A stretch of DNA of 64,000 nucleotides. It comes from Burkholderia cenocepacia. Lineage in GTDB: Bacteria > Pseudomonadota > Gammaproteobacteria > Burkholderiales > Burkholderiaceae. The position numbers and the translations under genes were made by a program. The notes under the pieces are model-generated. The model made no database searches. It had not been told where the DNA came from and saw only the letters and a list, made by a program, of their open reading frames with translations. Shown piece after piece: positions 1 through 8,402 of this stretch (its first letter is position 1; each line of letters opens with the position of its first letter). The stretch is from positions 682,001 to 746,000 of the forward strand of contig NZ_CP060041.1 in NCBI RefSeq assembly GCF_014211915.1, written 5' to 3'.

Positions 1-61
1 ATGAAGGCCGGCAGCATGGCGCAGGCGACACACAAAGGCTTCTCTCATGTTAACTACCAAT

Positions 62-89
62 AAATCCCGAAATACGGGATTTGTATAAT
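62..89 (+). promoter_or_regulatory. Palindromic operator overlapping a -10 box for the MFS gene
   Basis: Positions 62-69 (AAATCCCG) and 75-82 (CGGGATTT) form a perfect 8-base inverted repeat around a 5-base spacer. A consensus -10 hexamer TATAAT follows at 84-89, one base after the repeat. No good -35 element lies 17 bases upstream, where the repeat itself sits. This suggests a regulator-dependent promoter for the permease starting at 145. The regulator is not in this window and presumably lies to the left; its family cannot be read from the site. Confidence 0.6.
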
Positions 90-144
90 TGCCTCGCAAC
101 GCCTCGCTTGTTCGTGACGCATGTCCACATACCGGGAGCGGTCC

Positions 145-1473
145 ATGTCCGAGTCACCCCCTGCCTTGTTGTATCGTCGGATCGCGCTGCGCGTGATTCC
201 GTTTCTGTTCGTCTGCTACGTGATCAACTTCATCGATCGCGTCAACATCGGGTTCGCCAAGCTGCAGTTCCTGCAGGACCTCGGCTTGAGCGAAGCCGTA
301 TTCGGCTCCGCGACGGCCATCTTCTTCATCAGTTACGCCGCATTCGAGGTGCCGAGCAATCTGGTGCTGGCGCGCATCGGCGCGAGCCGCACGCTCATGC
401 GAATCATGGTGCTGTGGGGCCTCTGCACGGTAGCGCAGATGTTTGTGACCGGCAGCGTGTCGCTATACGTGGTGCGCTTTCTGCTCGGCGCCGCCGAGGC
501 CGGCTTCTTTCCGGGCCTGATCCTGTACCTGTCTTACTGGTTTCCGGATACGGTGCGCGCCCGTGTCAACAGCGTACTGCTGCTCGCCGTTCCGGTCGCC
601 GGGATGATCGGCGGACCGCTGTCCGGCTGGATCATGGCGCACATGCAGGACACGATGGGGTTGCGCGGATGGCAGTGGCTGTTCCTGATCGAGGGTTTGC
701 CGGCCATCGCGCTCGGGATGGTTGCGCCGCTGATGCTGAGCGACCGGCCGGAACAGGCGACATGGCTGTCGCCAGCTGAGCGGCAGGCTCTCTTGCGCGA
801 TCTGGATGCGGAACGGACCTCGGCCGTGGTCGGCCATGGCCGGTTCGGCGTTCTCGACATCGTTCGTAACGGTCGTGTGCTGGGACTTGCGGCGATCTAT
901 TTCTGCGTCTACGTCGGCATGGGGACGGTGACGTTCTGGTCGCCCACGGTGCTGAAGGCGGCCGGGGTGTCGAGCGTCTCGGGAATCGGTTGGTTGTCCG
1001 GACTGATTTCCGTGTTCACGATGATCGGCAACGTGGCGATCGCATGGAGTTCCGACCGATTCGGCGAGCGCCGGTGGCATACGGTGGTGTGCATGCTCGT
1101 CACCGCGTGCAGCCTGCTGCTCCTGCGCTTCTCGGTCGGTCATGTGTGGAACACCGTGGCCTTGCTTGCGATCGCGCAGCTGTGCGCGTTCACCGTGCCG
1201 ATCGTGTTCTGGACGATTCCGGCGGCCCAACTGACCGGCCGCGCGGCGGCGGCGGGCATCGCGGTGATCAGCATGCTGGGTTCGCTGGGCGGCGCGTTCA
1301 GTTCGTGGCTGGTCGGCGCGCTGTTTGCGCGGACCGGCACGCCGTATGCCGGGCTCGCGGTGGCCGCGGGGCTGCTGGTGGTCGGTTCGGTGCTGGTGAC
1401 GAGTCTCGTGCCGCGCACACTGCCGCCGCGCCGCACGCTGAGCGAACAGGCGGCGTTGCAGGGCCTCGAATAG
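145..1473 (+). CDS. MFS transporter, anion:cation symporter (ACS) type
   Basis: A 442-residue, 12-helix permease of the major facilitator superfamily. The N-terminal stretch around NFIDRVNIGFAKL and the following ASRTLMR segment are typical of the ACS family, whose members import organic anions such as tartrate, phthalate or hydroxylated acids with protons. The start at 145 is chosen over the in-frame ATG at 121 because GGGAG at 134-138 stands 6 bases before it, while 121 has no ribosome site. It is transcribed alone from the palindromic promoter at 62-89. The substrate cannot be deduced from sequence; its metabolic partners probably lie left of the window. Confidence 0.85.
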   Translation: MSESPPALLYRRIALRVIPFLFVCYVINFIDRVNIGFAKLQFLQDLGLSEAVFGSATAIFFISYAAFEVPSNLVLARIGASRTLMRIMVLWGLCTVAQMFVTGSVSLYVVRFLLGAAEAGFFPGLILYLSYWFPDTVRARVNSVLLLAVPVAGMIGGPLSGWIMAHMQDTMGLRGWQWLFLIEGLPAIALGMVAPLMLSDRPEQATWLSPAERQALLRDLDAERTSAVVGHGRFGVLDIVRNGRVLGLAAIYFCVYVGMGTVTFWSPTVLKAAGVSSVSGIGWLSGLISVFTMIGNVAIAWSSDRFGERRWHTVVCMLVTACSLLLLRFSVGHVWNTVALLAIAQLCAFTVPIVFWTIPAAQLTGRAAAAGIAVISMLGSLGGAFSSWLVGALFARTGTPYAGLAVAAGLLVVGSVLVTSLVPRTLPPRRTLSEQAALQGLE

Positions 1474-1569
1474 CGCGCCGCCGCGCAGCCGCGACGCCGA
1501 CGGCCTCCTGCCGCGTCGCCGCCATCGGCTCGGGCGAACCGGCTGGATCAAGGCGCGCGACGCCTGGGC

Positions 1570-1709
1570 TCAGCACGGCGTGACATCGAGCCGCTTCACC
1601 GCTTGGTTGACCGGCAGCCGAAGCGGCCTCAACGGTTGATCGGCCGGCACGAAGGCTTCCAGCTTCTCCGCCGCGCACAGCGGTTCCTGCATTCGTCCAT
1701 TCCGTGCAT
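1570..1709 (-). pseudogene. N-terminal remnant of a DDE transposase
   Basis: On the minus strand an ATG at 1692 opens a 40-residue frame that contains EKLEAFVPADQPLRPLR and NQAVKRLD. This is the characteristic N-terminus of a common DDE transposase group (DUF772-type N-terminal domain), whose intact members are several hundred residues long. Homology stops near 1585 and a stop follows at 1570-1572. A slightly longer start at 1709 would read MHGMDE before the main frame if one A were restored near 1693. No terminal inverted repeats or target duplications were recognised, so this is a scrap left by an old insertion event. Confidence 0.6.
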
Positions 1710-2043
1710 CATTCTTATTTGCCCAAGGTCATGAACGATATCGCAAACGCACCGCTCGCAACGCCCGCAACGCCCGGTTACACCGTTGAGAAGTTCAACA
1801 GCCAGCCAGGCGGCTCCCTAGCGTCCGCTACAGGTGCCGTTTTGGGCTATGGCCTTCGGGCGCGAGTTCCTATCATCGCAGCTCGTCGCGATCGCAATGC
1901 AGTCGGTCGGAACGAATGACCGACGCAATCATCGGCGCCGGTTGCAAGCATGGCCGCTTGCGTGTCGCCCTGGCGGGTATGGGCGCCTGGCTGACGAAAG
2001 CAAGTGTCCGGGCATGTCCTCGCACAAGCCAGGGAGGCCCAGC
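1710..2043. other. Intergenic stretch without a convincing gene
   Basis: Short open frames cross this stretch, including one of 71 codons at 1704-1919, but none has a ribosome site and recognisable protein character together. The only clear element is AGGGAGG at 2031-2037, the ribosome binding site of the regulator starting at 2044. Confidence 0.5.
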
Positions 2044-3342
2044 ATGCTAGAGGACAAAGATACAAGGCGGCTCGTTGCTCACGGGGAACGCATTCAAAAA
2101 AGTGGCGTGCTCGGAAAGTCGGCGCAGATCAATCGTCTTTTTGAATTGCTGCTTGAACGCTCGTTGGCCGACGCCGCACCGAAGGAAATCGAGATTGCGC
2201 AAACGGTCTTCGGCAAATCCATCGACGTGGATCTCGCGGCTGATGCGACCGTAAGGGTGCACGTCCATCGGCTACGAAAGAAACTCGAGGAACTGCCTCC
2301 GGACGAGCATGGCGAACGCCTGGCCCTTCCGCGCGGGGAATATCGGCTCGTCGTCATTCCGCCTGCCGAGGGCGAGGCAGGCGATTGTGCCGCGTCGCCC
2401 CGCCGCCCGCTGCGCGGCGCCAGGATGTGGTTCGCAGGGGGCGTCATGCTTCTCGTCGGGCTCAATCTGATTTGCTGGAGCTGGTTCGCAAGCACATCCG
2501 CCGGAGACGCTCGCCTCGATACCAATCTCTGGCGTGCGCTGGCGGGCAGCCATATTCCGACTCTTGTCGTGTACGGTGGTGATTATGTTTTCGGCGAACT
2601 GGATTCCAACAACGAGGTTTCCCGGCTGATATTCGACCCCCGAATTCATTCTGCTGATGAGTTGGGTCAGTACAAATCGCGGACGCCGGGCGCGAATCAG
2701 AAATATATCGACCTGAACACCTACACCCTTCCCGAAGGTGTGGCGCCGGCTATGGCTGCCATTACTCCCATCATTGCGACCGCGCGAGCCGGTGAGCTAC
2801 CGTCGCTGCAATCCATCGCGATGTCGCGCTTTACCAACGATATGTTGCGGACTCACGATCTTGTCTATGTTGGCTTGTTGAGGAGTCTGGCGGACCTGAA
2901 AGAACCGCTTTGCGATATTTCGGGTTTCTCTTTGTCGGACGATGGCGATATGCTTGTCGATCGGGCGAGCGGAAATCAGTTTCAATCCGATTGGGATAAC
3001 CCTTCGACCGAGGGGATCATGCGTCGTGACTATGCCTATATAGCCAGCTTTCCGGGCTCATCGGGAAATCATATCGTCGTTATTGCAGGAACCCGGGACC
3101 CGGCGCTTATGGAGGCGATACATGTTGCGTCGAGTAAATCCGAACTGGATAAGCTGAAAACAAGTCTTGGTGCTGATAACGCATTCGAAGCACTGTACGA
3201 AGTCCGTACATTCGGGCCGTCGAATGTCGGTAACAAGCTGGTCATTGTTCGCCATCTCAAGGTCGGTCAGATGTGGCCTGTAAGAGAAAGCGAGCTTGCT
3301 TCCAAAAAAACCGGAGCCGGCGAGCCCGCCAAAGCAAAATAA
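2044..3342 (+). CDS. Membrane-anchored winged-helix transcriptional regulator (CadC-like architecture)
   Basis: A 432-residue protein. Residues about 20-105 form an OmpR/CadC-type winged helix, with the recognition helix near ATVRVHVHRLRKKLEEL and a wing ending at PRGEYRLVV. A single hydrophobic segment at about 128-149 spans the membrane. The remaining ~280 residues would lie in the periplasm as a sensor domain of no recognised family. The start at 2044 is fixed by AGGGAGG at 2031-2037; an upstream in-frame extension to 1834 has no such site. It sits just upstream of a membrane hydroxylase gene and is the natural candidate for its regulator. The topology matches one-component signalling; the ligand is unknown. 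Confidence 0.7.
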   Translation: MLEDKDTRRLVAHGERIQKSGVLGKSAQINRLFELLLERSLADAAPKEIEIAQTVFGKSIDVDLAADATVRVHVHRLRKKLEELPPDEHGERLALPRGEYRLVVIPPAEGEAGDCAASPRRPLRGARMWFAGGVMLLVGLNLICWSWFASTSAGDARLDTNLWRALAGSHIPTLVVYGGDYVFGELDSNNEVSRLIFDPRIHSADELGQYKSRTPGANQKYIDLNTYTLPEGVAPAMAAITPIIATARAGELPSLQSIAMSRFTNDMLRTHDLVYVGLLRSLADLKEPLCDISGFSLSDDGDMLVDRASGNQFQSDWDNPSTEGIMRRDYAYIASFPGSSGNHIVVIAGTRDPALMEAIHVASSKSELDKLKTSLGADNAFEALYEVRTFGPSNVGNKLVIVRHLKVGQMWPVRESELASKKTGAGEPAKAK

Positions 3343-3886
3343 AAAACAGCGCCGCGTACGACAATCCACGGGGCGCCGGCCCCGGATTGAGCTCATGGCG
3401 AGCTTGCAGGACGCGTCTATTTCGACAGCGATCAGGACGTGCTCTCGATACCGCATCGAGATTGAGTGCTTGATACCGCGTTGTCTTCTATTTCTTTCTC
3501 CGTTCCTCTCGTCTCGAGACGTCGTTTTTCGACTGGACCGAATTGGAGTGTGCAGGCGCGAGCGGAGTAGCAAGGCGCAAGCAACGCATGTTGGAATCGA
3601 TGTTCCCGCGATCCGCATGCGTCCGCCATGCGATGAAGCCGGGGAAGCCGGGTTTACCCCGGGAATCGACGATGTCCGGTCACGCGAAAGCGTCGGAAAA
3701 ACCGTTCGTTAACCGTTCATCCACCGTTCGTTACTGGCCCGCAGCGAGCCTGCAGACCACCATGAACTCACTATCCCGGCGGCAACGTTCATCGAGCGCC
3801 GGGCATAGACGGTACCTGACAAGAGCGGCGTATGCGACTCGCGGCCCTGTCCTGGCTCGTAACAATATGCAATCTCGGAGACGAAG
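3343..3886. other. Intergenic region upstream of the hydroxylase gene
   Basis: The 544 bases between the regulator and the hydroxylase gene contain only short frames without protein character. The probable promoter of the hydroxylase should lie here; I could not pick it out with confidence. A GGAGA ribosome site lies just before the ATG at 3887. Confidence 0.5.
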
Positions 3887-4888
3887 ATGATAAATGAGAC
3901 ATGGAGCTCGATTGCCGACTTTTATGACCCTACCATCGAAATGCTGCAGCAGTGGGCATGGGGTCTTCCGCTTTATTTCGTGGTGGTTGCGTGGGTCGGT
4001 TTCCTGGCAAGAAAAGAACGCGGCCCGGTGACGCTACGGGCAGTGGTGAGGTCCGTATTTCCAAAGGATCAGTACGATCATGACTCGGCTCGTGTGGATC
4101 GATGGAACGGCATTATTGTCCTGGCGATCGGTTTTCCACTGTCCGTGTTCGTCGCGATTAATGCGATCTCGGTAGCGGACAATCTGGCGGGTTTTCTGTC
4201 GGCGCATTTTGGCGCGCAAAACCCCCTGATGCACACGGACTGGAAGATGGTCGCGGTTCAGTTCACCGTATATTTTCTGGCTTTGGATTTTTCCGGCTAC
4301 TGGGTGCACCGCTGGTGCCACGAGGTTCCCGTCCTGTGGCCGCTGCACAAGCCGCACCATACAGCCGAAACGCTGACGCCATGGACGCTCTTTCGTCAAC
4401 ACCCGATTGAATTCTTTTTTCTGAACACGATTCCGTCGTTCTTTGCCGGCGTGGCGCTGGGCGTGCTGCTTTACGCCACGGGAACCGCTGTCAATCCGGG
4501 AACCGTGACGGTAATCGGAATCCAGGTGTACGTTTCCTTTTTTGTCGTCGACACGATGTCTCACGTACACGTGCACGTTTCGTACGGCAACTGGGTGAAT
4601 CGTATCGTCCTCGCGCCCGTCATGCATAACCTCCATCACAGCATCGAGGTGCCGCATCGAGATAAAAACTACGGGGTTATCTTGACGTTATGGGACTGGA
4701 TGTTCGGGACCCTTTATTTGCCGAAAAAGAACGAAACATGGCGCTGGGGGCTGAATGAAGTGGAGTTCGGCGAAAAGAATCCCCACAAAACCCTGAGAGG
4801 TTTCTATCTCGAGCCGTTCGTTTCGTTCTGGCAGGGTTTGCGTCAAATCGGCGCTCGCCAGGATACCGTGGCGCCAACCCACGAGTGA
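3887..4888 (+). CDS. Membrane di-iron hydroxylase, sterol desaturase/fatty acid hydroxylase superfamily
   Basis: A 333-residue integral membrane protein. It carries the three histidine clusters that bind the di-iron centre in this superfamily: HRWCH, HKPHH, and HNLHH followed by HRDKNYG. At least four hydrophobic segments surround them. Such enzymes insert one oxygen atom into, or desaturate, hydrophobic substrates such as sterols, fatty acids or carotenoids, using electrons from a redox chain. A [2Fe-2S] ferredoxin gene follows 92 bases downstream and a ferredoxin reductase gene further on, so a complete electron path is encoded here. The substrate is not deducible; the superfamily assignment is firm. 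Confidence 0.85.
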   Translation: MINETWSSIADFYDPTIEMLQQWAWGLPLYFVVVAWVGFLARKERGPVTLRAVVRSVFPKDQYDHDSARVDRWNGIIVLAIGFPLSVFVAINAISVADNLAGFLSAHFGAQNPLMHTDWKMVAVQFTVYFLALDFSGYWVHRWCHEVPVLWPLHKPHHTAETLTPWTLFRQHPIEFFFLNTIPSFFAGVALGVLLYATGTAVNPGTVTVIGIQVYVSFFVVDTMSHVHVHVSYGNWVNRIVLAPVMHNLHHSIEVPHRDKNYGVILTLWDWMFGTLYLPKKNETWRWGLNEVEFGEKNPHKTLRGFYLEPFVSFWQGLRQIGARQDTVAPTHE

Positions 4889-4980
4889 GCTTTCGCCGGC
4901 GGGCGGATATCCAAGTCGCACGCAGGACTCGATATCGAACAGAGTCACGCGTGCTCGTTGAAAAACCATCTTTCTTGAAT

Positions 4981-5304
4981 ATGCCAAAAGTTACCTATAT
5001 CGAATCGAATGGCGACGAACACGTCGTGGTTGCGCTGGACGGCGCCAATGCAATGGAGACGGCACTAGAAAATGGAGTGCCCGGTATCGACGGCTTTTGC
5101 GGCGGCCAGGCCTCGTGTGCGACTTGCCATGTCTATGTCGACGAACCCTGGCTCGGCGTGACCGGCAAAGCCGATCCGGCGATCGAGCTTGCCTTGCTCG
5201 AGCCGTTGGGTGCAACGCAGGAGAACAGCAGGCTGGCTTGTCAGATCAAGTTGACACGAGAACTGCACGGCCTGGTCCTGAGAATGCCGGAGAAGCAAGG
5301 TTAG
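4981..5304 (+). CDS. [2Fe-2S] ferredoxin, putidaredoxin/adrenodoxin type
   Basis: A 107-residue ferredoxin, about the normal length. The cluster ligands are visible as C-x5-C-x2-C in GFCGGQASCATCHVY plus a fourth cysteine in RLACQIKL. This spacing is that of ferredoxins that serve cytochromes P450 and similar monooxygenases. The ATG at 4981 gives the standard N-terminus (PKVTYIESNG), so the frame open upstream to 4885 is not used. Its place between a membrane di-iron hydroxylase and a ferredoxin reductase suggests that it carries electrons from the reductase to that hydroxylase rather than to a P450; no P450 gene is present in the window. Confidence 0.88.
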   Translation: MPKVTYIESNGDEHVVVALDGANAMETALENGVPGIDGFCGGQASCATCHVYVDEPWLGVTGKADPAIELALLEPLGATQENSRLACQIKLTRELHGLVLRMPEKQG

Positions 5305-5729
5305 GAGGCGGCTATCCCGACCCTGTTCCTGACGGCTCGGCAGACGTAGTCCGACGGAGTACGACGGAGTACGACGGCGACGAACCGGAGCTCAAATACG
5401 GATCTTCGTGTTTCTTCGTGCCCCCTTCGTACGCGTTGTACATCGACGGGCGCCGCGACCGGTTTGGCGATCGGAGACGTTCTCGGATGGACGCCTCCGA
5501 TCGTCTGCCGGCGAGACAGGCTCGTCATCCTCTTCAACGCATGTGCAATCCGCACTGCCCGGCAAATGATCCACCTCGTCGAACATCGGTTCCGGCTGCG
5601 CGGTTGTCGAAGCGACGGCTTGCCCGGCGAATGTCGTCGGTGAAGGCCGGTTTCGGCGCGCAGTTGCGCGCCGTGCGCCGATCCGGTTCGAACCCATGGA
5701 CCGCCGGGGTGTTTCCTCGGGAGACAATT
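5305..5729. other. Non-coding gap with a short 10-base tandem repeat
   Basis: There is no credible gene between the ferredoxin and the reductase, although the reductase frame stays open to 5097 by chance. Positions about 5351-5378 contain a tandem repeat of period 10 (CGACGGAGTA, a little over two copies). The gap is long enough for the reductase to have its own promoter. Confidence 0.45.
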
Positions 5730-6986
5730 TTGACATCCTCAAAAAAGGCCCGGCTCGTTATCGTCGGAGCCTCGTATGCCGGAACCCATCTCGCCGCGGC
5801 CGCGCGCGAACAGGGATTCGACGGACCTATCGTCCTGATCGGAGACGAGCCGCACGCACCCTACCAGCGCCCGCCTCTTTCCAAGGGCCTGCTCACCGGC
5901 AAGACCGGCATGGGCCAGCTCGCGCTGCGCAGCCCGGATTTCTACACCGAACAATGCATCGATCTGCGCGTGGGGCAACGCGCTGCAGCGCTGGATCTGG
6001 CCGCGCGCCGCGTGCGGCTGGCGGACGGCGAGAGTCTCGAATACGACTGGCTTGCACTCGCTACGGGAGCGCGCTGCCGCCCGCTCCCGGTTCCCGGCGC
6101 AGAGCTTCAGGGCGTGCATCAACTGCGCACGCTGGAGGACGCGCTGGCGGTGCAGCGCAGGCTCGGCCGTTGCTCGAACGCGTGCGTCGTCGGCGGCGGG
6201 TTCATCGGCCTGGAGGTCGCGGCCGCACTGATCTCCGCCGGAACCCGGGTTACCGTGGTCGAAAGCCAGACGCGCCTCCTCGCACGCGCGTTCCCGGCGT
6301 TCATGTCGGACTATGTGGCGCAGGCGCACCGTCAGCGAGGGGTTTCGCTGGAACTGGGCCGCAGCGTACGGGCGCTGATCGGCCGCCAAGGTAGCGTCGA
6401 GGCCGTCCAATTCGACGATGGCCGCATGGTGGATTGCGACCTGGTCGTAGCAGGTATCGGCGTGTTGCCGAACGCGGAGCTTGCCGATGCCGCCGGCATC
6501 GCCTGCAACGACGGCATCCTTGTCGATGCGTTGGGCCGCACCTCGGTGCGGAATGTACTGGCCGTCGGCGACGTGGCGAATATGGCGCAGCCGACTTTTC
6601 CCGGTAGTCCGGCCAGAATGCGGTTTGAATCCATTCAGGCCGCCAGCGACGGGGCGCGTGCGGCGGCCTCGGTGCTGGTCGGTCGGCCTCAACCGCTTTC
6701 GGCCGTGCCGTGGTTCTGGAGCGAGCAGCACGACCTGAGATTCCAGATGGCCGGGCTGCCCGCATCCGACGACCAGGTGGTATTGCGCGGAGCACCCGCC
6801 AGCGATCGCTTCACGGTGTTCTACCTGCGGGACGATGCGGTGGCGGCCGCGCATTCCGTCAACCGGCCGTCGGAACATGTGCTGGCGCGCAAGCTGATCG
6901 CGCAGCGGTCGCGTATCCCTGCCGCGATGCTGGCCGACCCGACGGCGGATCTCAAATCCCTGATTGACGTGGGACAGGTGAATTGA
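5730..6986 (+). CDS. NAD(P)H:ferredoxin reductase, FAD-dependent (putidaredoxin reductase type)
   Basis: A 418-residue flavoprotein. The FAD-binding Rossmann motif is VIVGASYAGTHLA near the N-terminus, followed by the active-site-like stretch YQRPPLSKGLL. A second dinucleotide fold (VVGGGFIGLEVAAAL) for NAD(P)H starts near residue 152, and the FAD-contacting VLAVGDVAN lies near 275. This is the layout of putidaredoxin and rhodocoxin reductases. I place the start at the TTG at 5730 because GGGAGA at 5719-5724 precedes it by 5 bases and the homologous part starts immediately after; no ATG is available in that region. It would reduce the neighbouring ferredoxin for the di-iron hydroxylase. Confidence 0.85.
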   Translation: MTSSKKARLVIVGASYAGTHLAAAAREQGFDGPIVLIGDEPHAPYQRPPLSKGLLTGKTGMGQLALRSPDFYTEQCIDLRVGQRAAALDLAARRVRLADGESLEYDWLALATGARCRPLPVPGAELQGVHQLRTLEDALAVQRRLGRCSNACVVGGGFIGLEVAAALISAGTRVTVVESQTRLLARAFPAFMSDYVAQAHRQRGVSLELGRSVRALIGRQGSVEAVQFDDGRMVDCDLVVAGIGVLPNAELADAAGIACNDGILVDALGRTSVRNVLAVGDVANMAQPTFPGSPARMRFESIQAASDGARAAASVLVGRPQPLSAVPWFWSEQHDLRFQMAGLPASDDQVVLRGAPASDRFTVFYLRDDAVAAAHSVNRPSEHVLARKLIAQRSRIPAAMLADPTADLKSLIDVGQVN

Positions 6987-7196
6987 CCCGTCATCTTCGG
7001 TGTACGTCGGGTGTTGTGCGTACGCGGGTCGCCGCTCGTCCATCGGCCATCACGTGAATCCGCGCACGCGCTCCGGCAGCGACTTCGGTCGCGGAAGATG
7101 AGGAGCAGGGCGGTGGCCGCGGCCGTCGGAATGGACGCCAGGCGCCCCGCATCGCCACCGGACTCGGCGATCGGATCATGCCGGCTCGCCGATCTT

Positions 7197-8150
7197 CTAT
7201 CCGTCTTTCCGAACCGGTCTTTTGGTATGCGAAGGCAACTCGCCGAAGAGTTCGAGGTAGTCCTCGGCGAAATGGCTCAAGTGGAAGAATCCCCATCGGG
7301 CGGCGGCATCTCCGATCAGGAGTTTGGACGAAGGCGTCGACATCAGGCTTCGACGCACGCCGTTGAGCCGCACGGACCGAAGGTAATTCACAGGTGTCGT
7401 TCCGGTCACGGATCGAAAGCTGTTTTGCACCGTGCGCCGGCTGACCTGCAGTTGCTGGCACAGCTCCATCACGCTGGGAACGTCGATTCTCTCCGACATG
7501 GCCAGGTGATGACATTTCTCGACGATGAAGCTTTGGGTGGAGCTGCCGTTGCGTTGACGTAGATTGCAATCCGGACTGCTGATCAGTCGAATCATTTCGT
7601 GAAGGACGAATTGCTCGAATGCGCCTTCGTCATGCTGGATGGTGCCGCCTTCGTCGTCGAAGAACGCCTCCGAGAATATCGCGAGCAGGCGACGGCGGCA
7701 CGCGTTCAGGCGCTGTTTGGGCAACCGGATGACGGGTTGCTTGAGGAGCGTCGTGATCTCGTGGGCGTTCGTGAGGGTCGATAGCGCCGATTCGAACATG
7801 TCGCGATCGAAGTTGATCGAGAGCATGTCCATACCCGTTGGCATATGAAACATGAACTCGTCGCCGCCGCGCAGAAAGAGAACGCTGTTGCAGTCTGCCT
7901 TGCGGCCTTGCATGACGACCGATCCGGACGCGGAAATCGGTATGGCGAAGCAAATCTTTCCCGACGGAGCTGCGCCGTGTTGAACGACGCGCTGGTTTAT
8001 CCGTTCCCGAAAAAGGTGGCAGCGCGCACTCGCAAGTTGCATCAGCGAGCTTTCGAGCGAACCCGCCGATATCTGGCTGTAGGTTTGACTCCAGTGCTTG
8101 ATCGACGCTGCGTGGGCATTCACGTCATCAAATCGGTCGATGCTCTTCAT
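7197..8150 (-). CDS. AraC-family transcriptional regulator
   Basis: A 317-residue regulator. The N-terminal ~190 residues resemble the AraC-binding-like domain found in this group. The C-terminal double helix-turn-helix has the family features VMELCQQLQVSRRTVQNSF, VNYLRSVRLNGVRR and WGFFHLSHFAEDYLELFGELP. The ATG at 8150 begins MKSIDRF; a frame extends to 8312 but adds no recognisable sequence. It lies between the hydroxylase electron chain and the outer-membrane channel, and the channel gene points the same way 252 bases upstream. It probably controls this catabolic block. Confidence 0.8.
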   Translation of the reverse strand: MKSIDRFDDVNAHAASIKHWSQTYSQISAGSLESSLMQLASARCHLFRERINQRVVQHGAAPSGKICFAIPISASGSVVMQGRKADCNSVLFLRGGDEFMFHMPTGMDMLSINFDRDMFESALSTLTNAHEITTLLKQPVIRLPKQRLNACRRRLLAIFSEAFFDDEGGTIQHDEGAFEQFVLHEMIRLISSPDCNLRQRNGSSTQSFIVEKCHHLAMSERIDVPSVMELCQQLQVSRRTVQNSFRSVTGTTPVNYLRSVRLNGVRRSLMSTPSSKLLIGDAAARWGFFHLSHFAEDYLELFGELPSHTKRPVRKDG

Positions 8151-8402
8151 GACAAGAAGTCTCGGCGGGGGGCGACGGAAGTGCGTAGGGCGATTGATTG
8201 TTTTTGGCCAGGTGAAATTCTGCAAACAAATCGCGCGTCGTCCCAGCGGGGGAAACCCGCGGATGCCATGCCAGGAAGCGGGACGCCTTCGCCGCTCCGG
8301 CGGTTCCGTCAAGTGCGATGCGCCGAGGGGCGTTCGCGAATGCGATTGCTATGGAGTCCGATGCCGGCGCTGCAATGTGCGGCAGGCCGGTCGGCGATCA
8401 CG

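Noticed and set aside
1..48. Possible leftward gene starting at 48 (reading MREAFVC)
   Set aside because: Seven residues resemble the start of a beta-ketoadipyl-CoA thiolase, but the following residues do not fit, there is no ribosome site, and too little sequence is present.
5351..5378. Short 10-base tandem repeat as a regulatory array
   Set aside because: Barely over two copies in non-coding DNA; probably chance.
5097..5729. Frame open upstream of the ferredoxin reductase
   Set aside because: It overlaps the ferredoxin gene in another frame, has no homology, and a ribosome site lies just before the TTG at 5730.
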